This document shows, piece after piece, positions 8,523-17,262 of a stretch of DNA of 64,000 nt. The stretch's first letter is position 1, and each line of letters starts with the position of its first letter. The DNA is taken from assembly GCF_000372525.1 (NCBI RefSeq), contig NZ_AQUR01000102.1:199733-263732 (forward strand). The letters run 5' to 3'. The DNA comes from Cupriavidus neocaledonicus. GTDB taxonomy: Bacteria > Pseudomonadota > Gammaproteobacteria > Burkholderiales > Burkholderiaceae. The position numbers and the translations under genes are program-made. The notes under the pieces are model-generated. The model saw nothing but the letters and a program-made list of their open reading frames with translations, was not told where the DNA came from and searched no databases.

Positions 8523-10295
8523 ATGACGCTGGGGCACCACGGGGAACACGGATCGACTGGCCGCGCCACGCGCCTGCCGGCATGGCGCCAGGGCACGCCA
8601 CCACGGCGGCCATGGCGCGCCGCGGCGGCGCTGCTGTGCCTGGCGGGGGCGCTGCTGGGCGCCACGCAGCCGGCGCGCGCGGCGGACCTGCGCTGGCCCA
8701 ACAAGCCGTTCCAGGCCTCGGCCAGCGACAAGCGGCTGGCCGACTTCCTGCGCGAGCTGACGGCCTCGCAGGGCACCACCGCGGTGATCGATCCCAAGGT
8801 CGAAGGAACCATCAGCGGCAAGTTCAATGAATCCGCGCAGCACGTGCTCAAGAGCGTGTGCTCGATGTTCGGGCTGACCTACTACTACGACGGCTCGCTG
8901 CTCTATATCGATGTCGCCAGCGAGGCGCGCAGCGAGGTGCTGCCGATCGCGCGGGGCTCCGGCGCGCGCCTGCGCGATTCGCTGGAACGGATGCAGGTGC
9001 CCGACTCGCGCTACCCCATCACCATCAACGATGCGGAAGGCACGCTGATGGTGGCGGGCCCCAAGCGTTACGTCGAGACCGTGCGCGCCGCGGTGCGCGC
9101 GGTCGACGACCGCTCCATCGCCGACGAGCGTGCCGAGATCCAGCTGTTCCCGCTCAAGTACTCGTGGGCCTCGGACTTTCGCATCAACCGCGCCGGCAAG
9201 GAGATGACCGTGCCCGGCGTGGTCACGGTGCTGCGCAACCTGTATGGCCGCAACCGCGCGCCGGCCACCGGAACCGGCCCCAGCCTGGGCACCAGTCGTG
9301 GCGCCACGCGCCAGGCCAAGCTGCGCATGGGCGAGGGCGGCGGGGGCGGCATGGGCATCCCCAGCGCCGAGCCGTCGCAGATGCTCGATGCCATGGGCGG
9401 CGGTGGCGTCGGGCCGGGCCTGCAGAACAACTGGGGCAGCGGCCAGTTGCCGCAGTTCCAGGCCGATACCCGGCTCAACGCGGTGATCGTGCGCGACACC
9501 CCGGACAAGATGGCGCAGTACCGGCGCCTGATCGAATCGCTCGATGTCAAGCCGCGCCTGGTGGAGATCGAAGTCACCATCATGGACATCAGCCAGGCCG
9601 ACCTGGACAGCCTGGGCGTCGACTGGCGCCTGCATACGCCCCATGTCGACCTGCAGCTGGGTGGCGGCAACGGCAACGCCGGGCTCAGCTTCGGCAATCT
9701 CGCCAATGAAGCCGGCACCACCGCGGCGACGATCGGCAGCGGGCTGCAGTTTACCGGCGCCATCGGCAACGATGTCACCCGCTACCTGCTCACGCGCGTC
9801 AAGGCGCTGGCCGAGCGCGGCCAGGCCAATTTCGTGGCGCGGCCCAAGGTGCTGACGCTCGACAACACCGAAGCCGCGCTGGAGAACCTGCAGGAATTCT
9901 ATGTGCGCGTCGACGGCTTCCAGGATGCGGGGCTGTTCAACGTCACCGCCGGCACGGCCGTGCGCGTGACCCCGCTGGTGGTCGACGAGCAGCAGAACCG
10001 CGCGGTGATGCTGACCATCGATATCGCCGACGGCAACCTGTCCGGCGAGACCGTCGACCGCATCCCGGTGGTGCGGCGCCGCTCGATCACCACGCAGGCG
10101 ATGGTGGAAGAAGGCAAGAGCCTGCTGATCGCCGGCTACACCACCGAAGAGAAGATCAACGCCTCGTCCGGCGTGCCGCTGCTGCAGGACGTGCCGATCA
10201 TCGGCAGCCTGTTCAAGTACCAGGAGAAGCGCCAGAACAACATGGAACGCTTCTACCTGCTGACGCCGCGCCTGGTGATCCCGGGGATGAGCTGA
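8523..10295 (+). CDS. sctC: Type III secretion outer-membrane secretin SctC
   Basis: 590 residues from ATG 8523. An arginine-rich n-region is followed by a hydrophobic core and a signal cleavage site near QPARA-ADL. N-domains follow: the N0-like stretch from about residue 55, and N1/N3 with a glycine-rich insert (GEGGGGGMG). The C-terminal secretin domain has VVRRRSITTQAMVEEGKSLL, then VPLLQDVPIIGSLFKY, the family signature. The protein forms the outer-membrane ring of the injectisome. Its stop overlaps the sctD start (TGATG). No pilotin gene is seen nearby. Confidence 0.95.
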   Translation: MTLGHHGEHGSTGRATRLPAWRQGTPPRRPWRAAAALLCLAGALLGATQPARAADLRWPNKPFQASASDKRLADFLRELTASQGTTAVIDPKVEGTISGKFNESAQHVLKSVCSMFGLTYYYDGSLLYIDVASEARSEVLPIARGSGARLRDSLERMQVPDSRYPITINDAEGTLMVAGPKRYVETVRAAVRAVDDRSIADERAEIQLFPLKYSWASDFRINRAGKEMTVPGVVTVLRNLYGRNRAPATGTGPSLGTSRGATRQAKLRMGEGGGGGMGIPSAEPSQMLDAMGGGGVGPGLQNNWGSGQLPQFQADTRLNAVIVRDTPDKMAQYRRLIESLDVKPRLVEIEVTIMDISQADLDSLGVDWRLHTPHVDLQLGGGNGNAGLSFGNLANEAGTTAATIGSGLQFTGAIGNDVTRYLLTRVKALAERGQANFVARPKVLTLDNTEAALENLQEFYVRVDGFQDAGLFNVTAGTAVRVTPLVVDEQQNRAVMLTIDIADGNLSGETVDRIPVVRRRSITTQAMVEEGKSLLIAGYTTEEKINASSGVPLLQDVPIIGSLFKYQEKRQNNMERFYLLTPRLVIPGMS

Positions 10296-11431
10296 TGGCC
10301 GAGCTGCGCGACTCTCACGCTTCCGGCTGGACGCTGCGCTTTCTCGGCGGCGACGTCTACGGCCGCCAGGTCACGCTGCGGCGCGGCGCCAACGTGCTCG
10401 GCACCGCGGCGGACGTGGACATCAGCGTGCCCGGCGCCGAGGTGCAGCCACGCCACCTGGTGCTGAACGTGGGCGAGCTGGCGGTTTCGGCCGAGCGCGT
10501 CGGCGAGGCCGCCGTCAACGTCAACGGCCGCGCCACCACGCAGCGCGCGTTCGCGCTGGCGGGCGGCGACATCCTCACCATCGGCGCGCTCGACGTCGAG
10601 TTGCTGCGCGCGCAGCCGGGGATGTCGGAGGCGACCGACACGCTCTTCGCCTGGGCCGAATCCGGCCGGCGCGCCGCGCGCGACGCCGACGCGCAGCAGC
10701 AGGGCGGGCGCCGGCCCGGGCGCGCGCTGCTGGCGGCGCTGGGCGTGGCCGGCGTGGTGGGGCTGGTCGGCGCCGGCTGGCTTGCGGCCACCTATGCCAA
10801 CGGCGGGCTGGCGCCGCGCACGCAGCAGGCGGACCCCGCGGCGGTACGCAAGACCGTGGCGGCGTATCCGGAGCTGGAGGTGGTGTCGCTGCCCAACGGC
10901 ACGGTCACGGTCAAGGGCTTCGTCAATTCGCGCGTGGACCGGCAGCGCATCGTGCAGGCGCTGGCGCCGTTCGGCCGCGGCGTGCAGCAGCAGGTGCGCT
11001 CGGCCGACGACCTGATCGAGCATATCCAGCGCTACCTGGACGAGCCCGGCGTGGGCATTGCCTACCAGGGCCAGGGCCGCGTGCTGCTGAGCGGCACCGC
11101 CGACCCGGTGCACGGGCGCGACAAGGTGCGGCGCGTGATCGAGGACCTGCACCCGGGCGTGCTGGTGTCCGACAAGATCGATTACCGCGAGAGCGCCGAC
11201 AGCCGGCGCCGGCAGGTGCGCGACGGCCACATGGAGAACTGGCAGGGCGTGTTCCCCGCGCGCGTGGTCAGCATTACCGAGGACGGCAACGGCACGCGCT
11301 CGGTTCAGCTGGCCAACGGCGCGCGCTATTTCGAAGGGGCGGTGCTGAAGAACGGCGCCGAGATCGAACGGATCGACGCGGACGGCGTGGTGCTGAAGGA
11401 CAGCCCGGTGCCGCCGCAGGCACGGCGATGA
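10295..11431 (+). CDS. sctD: Type III secretion inner-membrane ring protein SctD
   Basis: 378 residues. The N-terminal 100 residues form a cytoplasmic FHA-like domain. One membrane helix lies at about residues 145-165 (LLAALGVAGVVGLVGAGWLA). Periplasmic ring-building (BON-like) repeats follow, for example VVSLPNGTVTVKGFVNSRVD and the related GQGRVLLSGTADPVHGRDK. This is the standard SctD layout: outer part of the inner-membrane ring, contacting SctJ and SctC. It starts within the sctC stop codon, so the two are translationally coupled. Confidence 0.9.
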   Translation: MAELRDSHASGWTLRFLGGDVYGRQVTLRRGANVLGTAADVDISVPGAEVQPRHLVLNVGELAVSAERVGEAAVNVNGRATTQRAFALAGGDILTIGALDVELLRAQPGMSEATDTLFAWAESGRRAARDADAQQQGGRRPGRALLAALGVAGVVGLVGAGWLAATYANGGLAPRTQQADPAAVRKTVAAYPELEVVSLPNGTVTVKGFVNSRVDRQRIVQALAPFGRGVQQQVRSADDLIEHIQRYLDEPGVGIAYQGQGRVLLSGTADPVHGRDKVRRVIEDLHPGVLVSDKIDYRESADSRRRQVRDGHMENWQGVFPARVVSITEDGNGTRSVQLANGARYFEGAVLKNGAEIERIDADGVVLKDSPVPPQARR

Positions 11432-11458
11432 CGGCGCACGCGCGCGCCGTGCCACAGG

Positions 11459-11480
11459 ATTTGCGCCTGCGGGCGCAAAT
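11459..11480 (+). other. Stem-loop in the sctD / needle-gene gap
   Basis: Perfect 9-bp arms ATTTGCGCC and GGCGCAAAT enclose a TGCG loop. No T-run follows, so it is not a standard terminator. It sits in the 105-base gap before the small candidate needle gene and could act as an mRNA-stabilising or processing hairpin allowing higher needle expression. That role is inference. Confidence 0.45.
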
Positions 11481-11536
11481 GCCGCTTGCCCCCGGAGGGC
11501 AGGTGTATGACGCCAACCTACCTGAAGGAGATTGTC

Positions 11537-11737
11537 ATGGCTGAAGTCGACCTCAATGCCAAGATGCAGGAAATCCAGCAGAAAGCGCAGGAGTTCTCGG
11601 TGAACATCCTGGGCCTGCAGGACACGCTGACGCGCCAGAACGCGGTGGTCAGCAGCGAGATGGCCCACAACACGCAGAAGGCCAACCTGGTGCAGGGCGC
11701 GATGCAGGACGTCAAGCAGACCTCGCGCACCAACTGA
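11537..11737 (+). CDS. Small T3SS protein, candidate needle subunit (SctF position)
   Basis: 66 residues from ATG 11537, with AAGGAG 7 bases before it; in-frame upstream ATG codons lack a ribosome site. The sequence is polar and predicted all-helical (KMQEIQQKAQEFSVNI), with no signal peptide or cysteine. Its size and its place directly before sctI and sctJ match needle genes (order F-I-J in several T3SS). The usual needle P-x-x-P turn is absent, so family assignment rests on position. Alternatives are another small helical T3SS subunit or a chaperone. Confidence 0.55.
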   Translation: MAEVDLNAKMQEIQQKAQEFSVNILGLQDTLTRQNAVVSSEMAHNTQKANLVQGAMQDVKQTSRTN

Positions 11738-11795
11738 CGGCACGCCGCCACGCGCCCCGGCATGCCGGGGCGCCCAACGCTTTGCAAGGAGAGCC

Positions 11796-12272
11796 ATGAT
11801 GGACCCGACCGCCGCCATTGCCGCCGCCAATGCCACGACTGCCGCGGGCGCAGCGCCCGACAGCGCCACCGTCGCCGCGCACCAGTCGCCGCCCGCGGCC
11901 CCGGCCGCGCAGGCCGACCCGGCCGATGCGCGGCAGTTCGCGCAAATGGTCCAGCAGGGCCGCGCCGCCGACGGCTCGCGCGCCGCGCACGCGACCCAGG
12001 CGGCAGACCCGACTTCGACCACGCTCGGCAACGCCATCCGCGCCAGCTATGTCTCGGCCGGCGAGGAATCGGCGCGCCAGGCCGCGCGCCTGCAGGAGCT
12101 GCGCGACGGCATGTTCGCGTCGATCTACGAGGGCAGCACCAGCGAGGTGGTGTACCAGGCCATGCTGCTGCAGACGCAGTCGCTGGAGCTGTTCTCGTCG
12201 ATCCACGTGACCTCCAGCATCGGCAGCGCCGGTACCAACCTGTTCAACAGCCTGCTGAAGAACCAGCAATGA
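11796..12272 (+). CDS. sctI: Type III secretion inner-rod protein SctI
   Basis: 158 residues, AAGGAG before ATG 11796. The N-terminal 70 residues are low-complexity Ala/Pro-rich. The C-terminal 90 residues resemble SctI/HrpJ inner-rod proteins: MLLQTQSLELFSSIHVTSS, then a C-terminal SIGSAGTNLFNSLLKNQQ helix. The rod connects the export gate to the needle. Its stop overlaps the sctJ start (ATGA). Confidence 0.8.
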   Translation: MMDPTAAIAAANATTAAGAAPDSATVAAHQSPPAAPAAQADPADARQFAQMVQQGRAADGSRAAHATQAADPTSTTLGNAIRASYVSAGEESARQAARLQELRDGMFASIYEGSTSEVVYQAMLLQTQSLELFSSIHVTSSIGSAGTNLFNSLLKNQQ

Positions 12273-13066
12273 TGTCCAAGCCACCGCTGTGCCGGCGCCT
12301 TTCGCGCGCGGCCCGGCTGGCACCGGCGCTGATGGCGCTGGCGCTGGCCGCGTGCAAGGTCGACCTGTACGCGTCGCTGAACGAACCCGAGGCCAACCAG
12401 GTGCTGGCCGCGCTGACCGCCGAGGGCATCGACGCGGAGAAGGCGCGCGCCGACACCAGCGGCGGCACCGGCGAGGGCCAGTGGCGCGTGCGCGTCGAGG
12501 AATCGCAACTGCCCGCCGCGCTGGAGATCCTGCGCAGCGAGGGCCTGCCGGGCGAACGCTTTGCCTCGCTGGGGCAGGTGTTCCAGAAGCAGGGGCTGGT
12601 GGCGACGCCGACCGAAGAGCGCATGCGCTACATCTTTGCGCTGTCGCAGGAGCTGTCGGAGACGCTGCGCAATATCGACGGCGTGGTCACCGCGCGCGTG
12701 CATGTGGTGATCCCCGCCACCGATCCGCTCTCGGACAAGATCCGGCCGTCGTCGGCGGCGGTGTTCATCAAGCACCGCGCCGATACCGACCTGCGCCTGC
12801 TGGTGCCGACCGTCAAGGACATGGTGGCGCACAGCATCGAAGGCGTGACCCACGACAACGTGTCGCTGTCGCTGGTCGAGGCGCGCCCGTTCGCGCCGCA
12901 GGCGGGCGCGGCGGGGCCGGCGGCCGGCTTTGCCCTCGGGCGCTTCGCCGCGATCGCGGTCGGCGCGGCGGTGGCGCTTGCACTGGCCGTGGCGGCGGTG
13001 GTGGCATGGCAGCGCGGCGTGCTGCGCTGGCCGCAGCGCCGTGGCGCGCCGCGGAGCGCGAATTGA
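12269..13066 (+). CDS. sctJ: Type III secretion inner-membrane ring lipoprotein SctJ
   Basis: 265 residues; the start ATG overlaps the sctI stop. A lipoprotein signal ends in the lipobox LAAC (Cys 29). The conserved YscJ/FliF ring domains follow: LYASLNEPEANQVLAAL, then EERMRYIFALSQELSETL and VVTARVHVVIP. One C-terminal membrane helix (FAAIAVGAAVALALAVAAVV) anchors the protein. SctJ forms the inner ring with SctD. The next gene probably starts at a TTG overlapping this stop. Confidence 0.95.
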   Translation: MMSKPPLCRRLSRAARLAPALMALALAACKVDLYASLNEPEANQVLAALTAEGIDAEKARADTSGGTGEGQWRVRVEESQLPAALEILRSEGLPGERFASLGQVFQKQGLVATPTEERMRYIFALSQELSETLRNIDGVVTARVHVVIPATDPLSDKIRPSSAAVFIKHRADTDLRLLVPTVKDMVAHSIEGVTHDNVSLSLVEARPFAPQAGAAGPAAGFALGRFAAIAVGAAVALALAVAAVVAWQRGVLRWPQRRGAPRSAN

Positions 13067-13929
13067 CGCCGCTGTCCACCGTTGCCGCCGCCGAGTCGGC
13101 GACCGGCGCCTACCTGCCCGGCGCGCTGGCCGCCGCGTTGGCGCCTCGTGCGCCGGCATTGCCGGACCCGGCGCTGGCGCGCGCGGTGGCGGACTTCATG
13201 CAGCGGCCGCTGGCGCATCTGCATCCCAGCTGGCTGCCGGCGGACTGGCCGCTGGCGTGGCTCCGCGCGGACCGCTTCGGCCCCGCCGCCGCCGACGTGC
13301 TGGCGCAGCCGCTGGGCCTGGCCGGCGCGGAGGGCGAGCGTGACGCCGCGATCCTGCGCCTGCTGGAGGGGCCGCCCTCGCTGGCGCGGCTGGTGCTGAT
13401 GCCGCGCAGCGACCTGCGGCTGCTGGCGTGGTGGCTCGGCCTGGCGGTGCACCAGGCCGGCTTTGCCAGCGAGCGCCGCATGCTGCCGGCGCAGCTGGCC
13501 GACAGCATCGCGCCGCTGCCCGGTGCCCTGGCGGCGCCGCTGATCGGCAGCACGCCGCGGGCGATGCGCCGTGCCGCGCGCCGGCTCGACCGCCACGCCG
13601 TGGCTTTTATCCTGAAGCGCGTGCCGGCGTTGCCGGCGTTGCCGATGAACCTGGCGCCGCTGCGAGAGCACCCGGCCGGCGCCGGCCGCCTGATGGCCGA
13701 GCGCGGCTACCGGCTGCTGTGCGGGCTGCTGTGCGGCGTGCTGGCCGTCGAGGCGCCGCACCCGGAGCATGCGGCGCCGCTGCTGCAGGCGCTGCGGCGC
13801 AAGTTTCCCCGGCGCCTGGCGGCGTTGTCGCCGGCTCCGCTGGCCCCGGCGCAGTCCGCGCAGCTGCGCGAACTGCTGCTGCTCAACCTGATCCCCGAAC
13901 GGTTCCCGGCATGGCACTGGCTTTTCTGA
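13063..13929 (+). CDS. sctK: Type III secretion sorting-platform protein SctK
   Basis: 288 residues from a proposed TTG 13063 that overlaps the sctJ stop (TTGA); no ATG is suitably placed and upstream frame extension is non-homologous. The sequence is soluble and Leu/Ala-rich. It carries features of YscK/HrpB4-type proteins, including DFMQRPLAHLHPSWLPADW near the N-terminus and a C-terminal LIPERFPAWHWLF. SctK links SctD to SctQ in the cytosolic platform. Its position between sctJ and sctL is canonical. The family is weakly conserved, so position is half of the evidence. Confidence 0.75.
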   Translation: MTPLSTVAAAESATGAYLPGALAAALAPRAPALPDPALARAVADFMQRPLAHLHPSWLPADWPLAWLRADRFGPAAADVLAQPLGLAGAEGERDAAILRLLEGPPSLARLVLMPRSDLRLLAWWLGLAVHQAGFASERRMLPAQLADSIAPLPGALAAPLIGSTPRAMRRAARRLDRHAVAFILKRVPALPALPMNLAPLREHPAGAGRLMAERGYRLLCGLLCGVLAVEAPHPEHAAPLLQALRRKFPRRLAALSPAPLAPAQSAQLRELLLLNLIPERFPAWHWLF

Positions 13930-14519
13930 TCACCAGCGAAAACCTGCAGCTGCTGTCCGAGCGCAAGGTGCTCAAGGAGGCCGAGTATGCCGCCTTGCTC
14001 GACGCCGCCGCGGTGATCGAGTCGGCGCGCAGCGAGGCCATGCGGATCCGCACGGAAGCCCAGCGCGAGGCCGAGGAGCGGCGCCAGCACGGCTACCGCG
14101 AAGGCTGGGCGCGCGCCCACGCCGACCACGCCGCGGCGCAGGTCAGCACCGCCGCCGAGGCCGAACGGCAGCTCGGCGCGATGCGCCGCACCATGGCCGA
14201 GATCGTGATGAAGGCGGTGCAGCAGATTGCCGGCGAGCTTGACCCCGACATCATCCTGGAGGTGGCGCTGCAGCGCGTCGAGGCGCTGGTGCGGGCCGAG
14301 CCCTTCATCACCATCCAGATCCCGCTGGGGCGCGAGCAGGCCGTGCGCAGCCTGCTCGACCGCCTGGCCGAGACCCAGGAGTGGCCGCGCCGCGCCAACG
14401 TGGTGGTCGAGCCGGGGCTGGAACCCGATGCCTGCCGCATCCAGACCCCCTCGGGCACCATGGAAGTGGGCCTGCAGGCCCAGCTCGAAGCGTTTGCACG
14501 CCGGTTGAGGGCGGGCTGA
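13911..14519 (+). CDS. sctL: Type III secretion ATPase stator SctL
   Basis: 202 residues; ATG 13911 lies inside the end of sctK (19-base overlap). The N-terminal half is a charged coiled coil (EAMRIRTEAQREAEERRQH). The C-terminal half is the FliH/SctL domain with DIILEVALQRVEALVR and a terminal IQTPSGTMEVGLQAQLEAF. SctL tethers SctN to SctQ and restrains its activity. Confidence 0.9.
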   Translation: MALAFLITSENLQLLSERKVLKEAEYAALLDAAAVIESARSEAMRIRTEAQREAEERRQHGYREGWARAHADHAAAQVSTAAEAERQLGAMRRTMAEIVMKAVQQIAGELDPDIILEVALQRVEALVRAEPFITIQIPLGREQAVRSLLDRLAETQEWPRRANVVVEPGLEPDACRIQTPSGTMEVGLQAQLEAFARRLRAG

Positions 14520-14536
14520 TTCCCGAGGCCGACGAC

Positions 14537-15919
14537 ATGTCCACAGAACTCCCTGCCACCGATATCGAAGCCGCGCTGCAGCATGCCGCCGCCGACCTGG
14601 AACGCGCGTTCGAGCATTTCACGCCGGTGGCGATGCGCGGGCGCGTCAGCAAGGCGGTGGGCATGCTGATCAACGCCACCGGCATCCAGGCCCATGTGGG
14701 CGAGCTGTGCCAGCTGGTCACGCCGGGCGAGCCGCCGCTGCTGGCCGAGGTGGTCGGCTTCGTGCAGCAGACCGCGCTGCTCACGCCGCTGGGGCGCACC
14801 ACCGGCGTGTCGGCGCTGACCGAGGTCATCCCCACCGCCCACGGCCACCAGTGCCCGGCCGGCGCCGCGCTGCTGGGCCGCGTGCTCGACGCGCTGGGCG
14901 AGCCCATCGACGGCAAGGGCGCGCTCGATGGCGTGGCGCGCGTGCCGGTCGACAACGAGCCGCCCGACCCGCTCACGCGCCGGCTGATCCGCGAGCCGCT
15001 GGCCACCGGTGTGCGCGCCATCGACGGGCTGCTGACGCTGGGCGAGGGCCAGCGCGTGGGCATCTTCGCGCCGCCGGGCGTGGGCAAGAGCACCTTGCTG
15101 GGGATGCTGGCGCGCGGCGCGTCCAGCGATGTCAACGTGGTCGCGCTGGTGGGCGAGCGCGGCCGCGAGGTGCGCGAGTTCATCGAATACAACCTGGGTC
15201 CCGACGGCATGGCGCGCACGGTGCTGGTGGTTGCCACCTCGGACCGCTCGCCAATGGAGCGCGTGCGCTGCGCCTATACCGCCACCGCGATTGCCGAACA
15301 CTTCCGCGACCAGGGCCGGCGCGTGCTGCTGCTGGTCGACTCGCTGACGCGGCTGGCGCGCGCGCAGCGCGAGATCGGCCTGGCCAGCGGCGAACCGCCG
15401 ACGCGGCGCAGCTATCCGCCCTCGGTGTTCTCGATGCTGCCGCAGCTGCTGGAGCGCGCCGGCACCGGCGTGCAGGGCTCGATCACCGCGGCATACACCG
15501 TGCTGACCGAAGGCGAGGACGACAGCGACCCGATCGCCGAAGAGGTGCGCTCGATCCTCGACGGTCATATCGTGCTGTCGCGCAAGCTCGCCAGTGCCGG
15601 CCAGTATCCGCCGGTGGACGTGCTGCAGTCGGTCAGCCGGGTGATGCCGCAGGTGGCGGCCGGCGCGCACGCGCGCGACGCGGCGCGGCTGCGCCAGCTG
15701 CTGGCCCGGTACCAGGAGCTGGAGATGCTGCTGCAGATCGGCGAATACCGGCCCGGCGCCGATGCCGTCGCCGACGCGGCGGTGGCGGCGATGCCGGATA
15801 TCCGCGCCTACCTGGCGCAGCCGGCGGCGCGGCTCGACACCTTTGCCGGCGCCGTCGACAAGCTGGCGCAGGCGCTGCGCGTGCGCCAGCCCGCACCGCT
15901 TGCCGGAGCCGCGCGATGA
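14537..15919 (+). CDS. sctN: Type III secretion ATPase SctN
   Basis: 460 residues. Walker A GVGKST lies at residues 181-186, Walker B region VLLLVDSLTRLARAQREIG about 90 residues later, and the family signature SGEPPTRRSYPPSVFSMLP follows. The N-terminal beta-barrel and C-terminal helical domain are complete. SctN forms a hexamer below the gate and removes chaperones and unfolds substrates. It overlaps sctO by four bases (ATGA). Confidence 0.97.
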   Translation: MSTELPATDIEAALQHAAADLERAFEHFTPVAMRGRVSKAVGMLINATGIQAHVGELCQLVTPGEPPLLAEVVGFVQQTALLTPLGRTTGVSALTEVIPTAHGHQCPAGAALLGRVLDALGEPIDGKGALDGVARVPVDNEPPDPLTRRLIREPLATGVRAIDGLLTLGEGQRVGIFAPPGVGKSTLLGMLARGASSDVNVVALVGERGREVREFIEYNLGPDGMARTVLVVATSDRSPMERVRCAYTATAIAEHFRDQGRRVLLLVDSLTRLARAQREIGLASGEPPTRRSYPPSVFSMLPQLLERAGTGVQGSITAAYTVLTEGEDDSDPIAEEVRSILDGHIVLSRKLASAGQYPPVDVLQSVSRVMPQVAAGAHARDAARLRQLLARYQELEMLLQIGEYRPGADAVADAAVAAMPDIRAYLAQPAARLDTFAGAVDKLAQALRVRQPAPLAGAAR

Positions 15920-16428
15920 CGGCCGGCGGCGCCGACCCGCGCCTGGGCCAGCTCGAGGCGGTGCGCCAGCGCCGCCACGAAGAGGCGCTGCGCGCGCTGC
16001 AGCAGCACCGCGCGCAGGTGATGGCCGGGCTGCGGCAGGCCGAGGCCGCGCAGCAGGCGGTGCAAGGCGCGCTGGCCGAGCGCGCGGCGTTCATCGAACG
16101 CCTGCGGCAGGGCGCCTCGCAGGGCGGGGTGTCGGTGTCGGGGCTGCTCGATGCGCAGGGCTGGCAGAACGCCTTCGACGCCCGCATCGCCCGCGCCAAT
16201 GCCAACCTGGCCACGGTGCTCGACGAGGTGGCCCGGCGGCGTGCCGCCTTCGACCAGGCCCGCCACGCACTGCTGCGCGCGCAGGCGCGGCTGGACGGCG
16301 CGCGCGAACTGGCGCTGCGCGAGCGCCGCGCGCTGCGCGCCGGCGCCGGGCGGCGCGAGGATGAAGCCATCGACGAAGCCGCGGCGCGCGCCTGGCACGC
16401 TGGCCGGCACGACGCGCGGCACGCCTGA
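15916..16428 (+). CDS. sctO: Type III secretion stalk protein SctO
   Basis: 170 residues, almost entirely coiled coil (Arg/Ala/Glu/Gln-rich heptads, for example LEAVRQRRHEEALRALQQHR). There is no hydrophobic segment. The position between sctN and sctT and the four-base overlap with sctN fit YscO/SctO, the FliJ-like central stalk that couples the ATPase to SctV. The sequence is low in specificity, so the call relies on location and coiled-coil content. No sctP gene follows, unlike many T3SS operons. Confidence 0.75.
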   Translation: MTAGGADPRLGQLEAVRQRRHEEALRALQQHRAQVMAGLRQAEAAQQAVQGALAERAAFIERLRQGASQGGVSVSGLLDAQGWQNAFDARIARANANLATVLDEVARRRAAFDQARHALLRAQARLDGARELALRERRALRAGAGRREDEAIDEAAARAWHAGRHDARHA

Positions 16429-16429
16429 G

Positions 16430-17236
16430 ATGCAGGCCGAACTGCTCGATCCTGCCTTGCTGTTCCAGTGGGGACGCGAGGTCATCATGCCCATCGTGAT
16501 GGTGATGCCGCGCCTGCTGACGGCGTTTACGGTGCTGCCGTTCCTGTCGCAGCAGGCCATCCCCGGGGTAGCGCGCAACGGCATCGTGCTGGCGATCGCG
16601 CTGTTCGTGTCGCCGGGGGCGCGCATCGACCTGGACGCCGTCGCCGGTGGCCTGTGGCTGGTGCTGATCTTCAAGGAGGCCTTTATCGGGCTGCTGCTGG
16701 GCATGGCGTTCGGGCTGTTCTTCGTCGCGCTGCAGATGATCGGCGAGCTGATCGACTTCCAGACCGGCTCGGGCAATGCCACCTTCTTCGACCCGGTGAC
16801 GCAGCAGGAGGACGGGCCCATGGAGAACCTGCTGTCGCACTTCGGCATCGCGCTGTTTGCGGCGCTGGGCGGCTTTATCGCCATGGCCGGGGTGACCGTC
16901 GAGTCGTTCGCGTTCTGGCCGGTGATGTCGTTCGGGCCGGAGATGTCGCTGGCGTCGATGGGCTTTGCCAACCTCTACGCCGGCACGCTGTTCTCGTGGG
17001 TAGTCAAGCTGGCCGCGCCGATCCTCCTGCTGCTGGTGATCGTCGAGCTTGGCTTTGCGCTGATCGCGCGCTTCGTGCCGCAGTTCGACGTGTTCCAGTT
17101 CGCGCAGCCGGTCAAGATCTCGGTGGCGTTCCTGATGCTGGTGCTGATGCTGGCGGTGATGGTCGATACGCTGCAGGGCTTCCTGCGCCCGGACAATATC
17201 CTGATCGAGATGCTGCGCCGGGGCGCGGCACGCTAG
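16430..17236 (+). CDS. sctT: Type III secretion export apparatus protein SctT
   Basis: 268 residues with about six to eight membrane segments. The conserved LIFKEAFIGLLLGMAFGLFF and the QMIGELIDFQTGSGNA segment are hallmarks of SctT/FliR. The C-terminal SVAFLMLVLMLAVMVDTLQ helix is intact. SctT caps the SctR/S helical assembly. It starts one base after the sctO stop; sctU follows after 26 bases. Confidence 0.95.
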   Translation: MQAELLDPALLFQWGREVIMPIVMVMPRLLTAFTVLPFLSQQAIPGVARNGIVLAIALFVSPGARIDLDAVAGGLWLVLIFKEAFIGLLLGMAFGLFFVALQMIGELIDFQTGSGNATFFDPVTQQEDGPMENLLSHFGIALFAALGGFIAMAGVTVESFAFWPVMSFGPEMSLASMGFANLYAGTLFSWVVKLAAPILLLLVIVELGFALIARFVPQFDVFQFAQPVKISVAFLMLVLMLAVMVDTLQGFLRPDNILIEMLRRGAAR

Positions 17237-17262
17237 CATAGGCGGCGGCATATCCAGACCCA

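Noticed and set aside
6129..9644. 1171-codon minus-strand frame opposite sctV, sctS and sctC
   Set aside because: His/Gln/Arg-rich translation without family motifs, fully covered by canonical T3SS genes on the plus strand.
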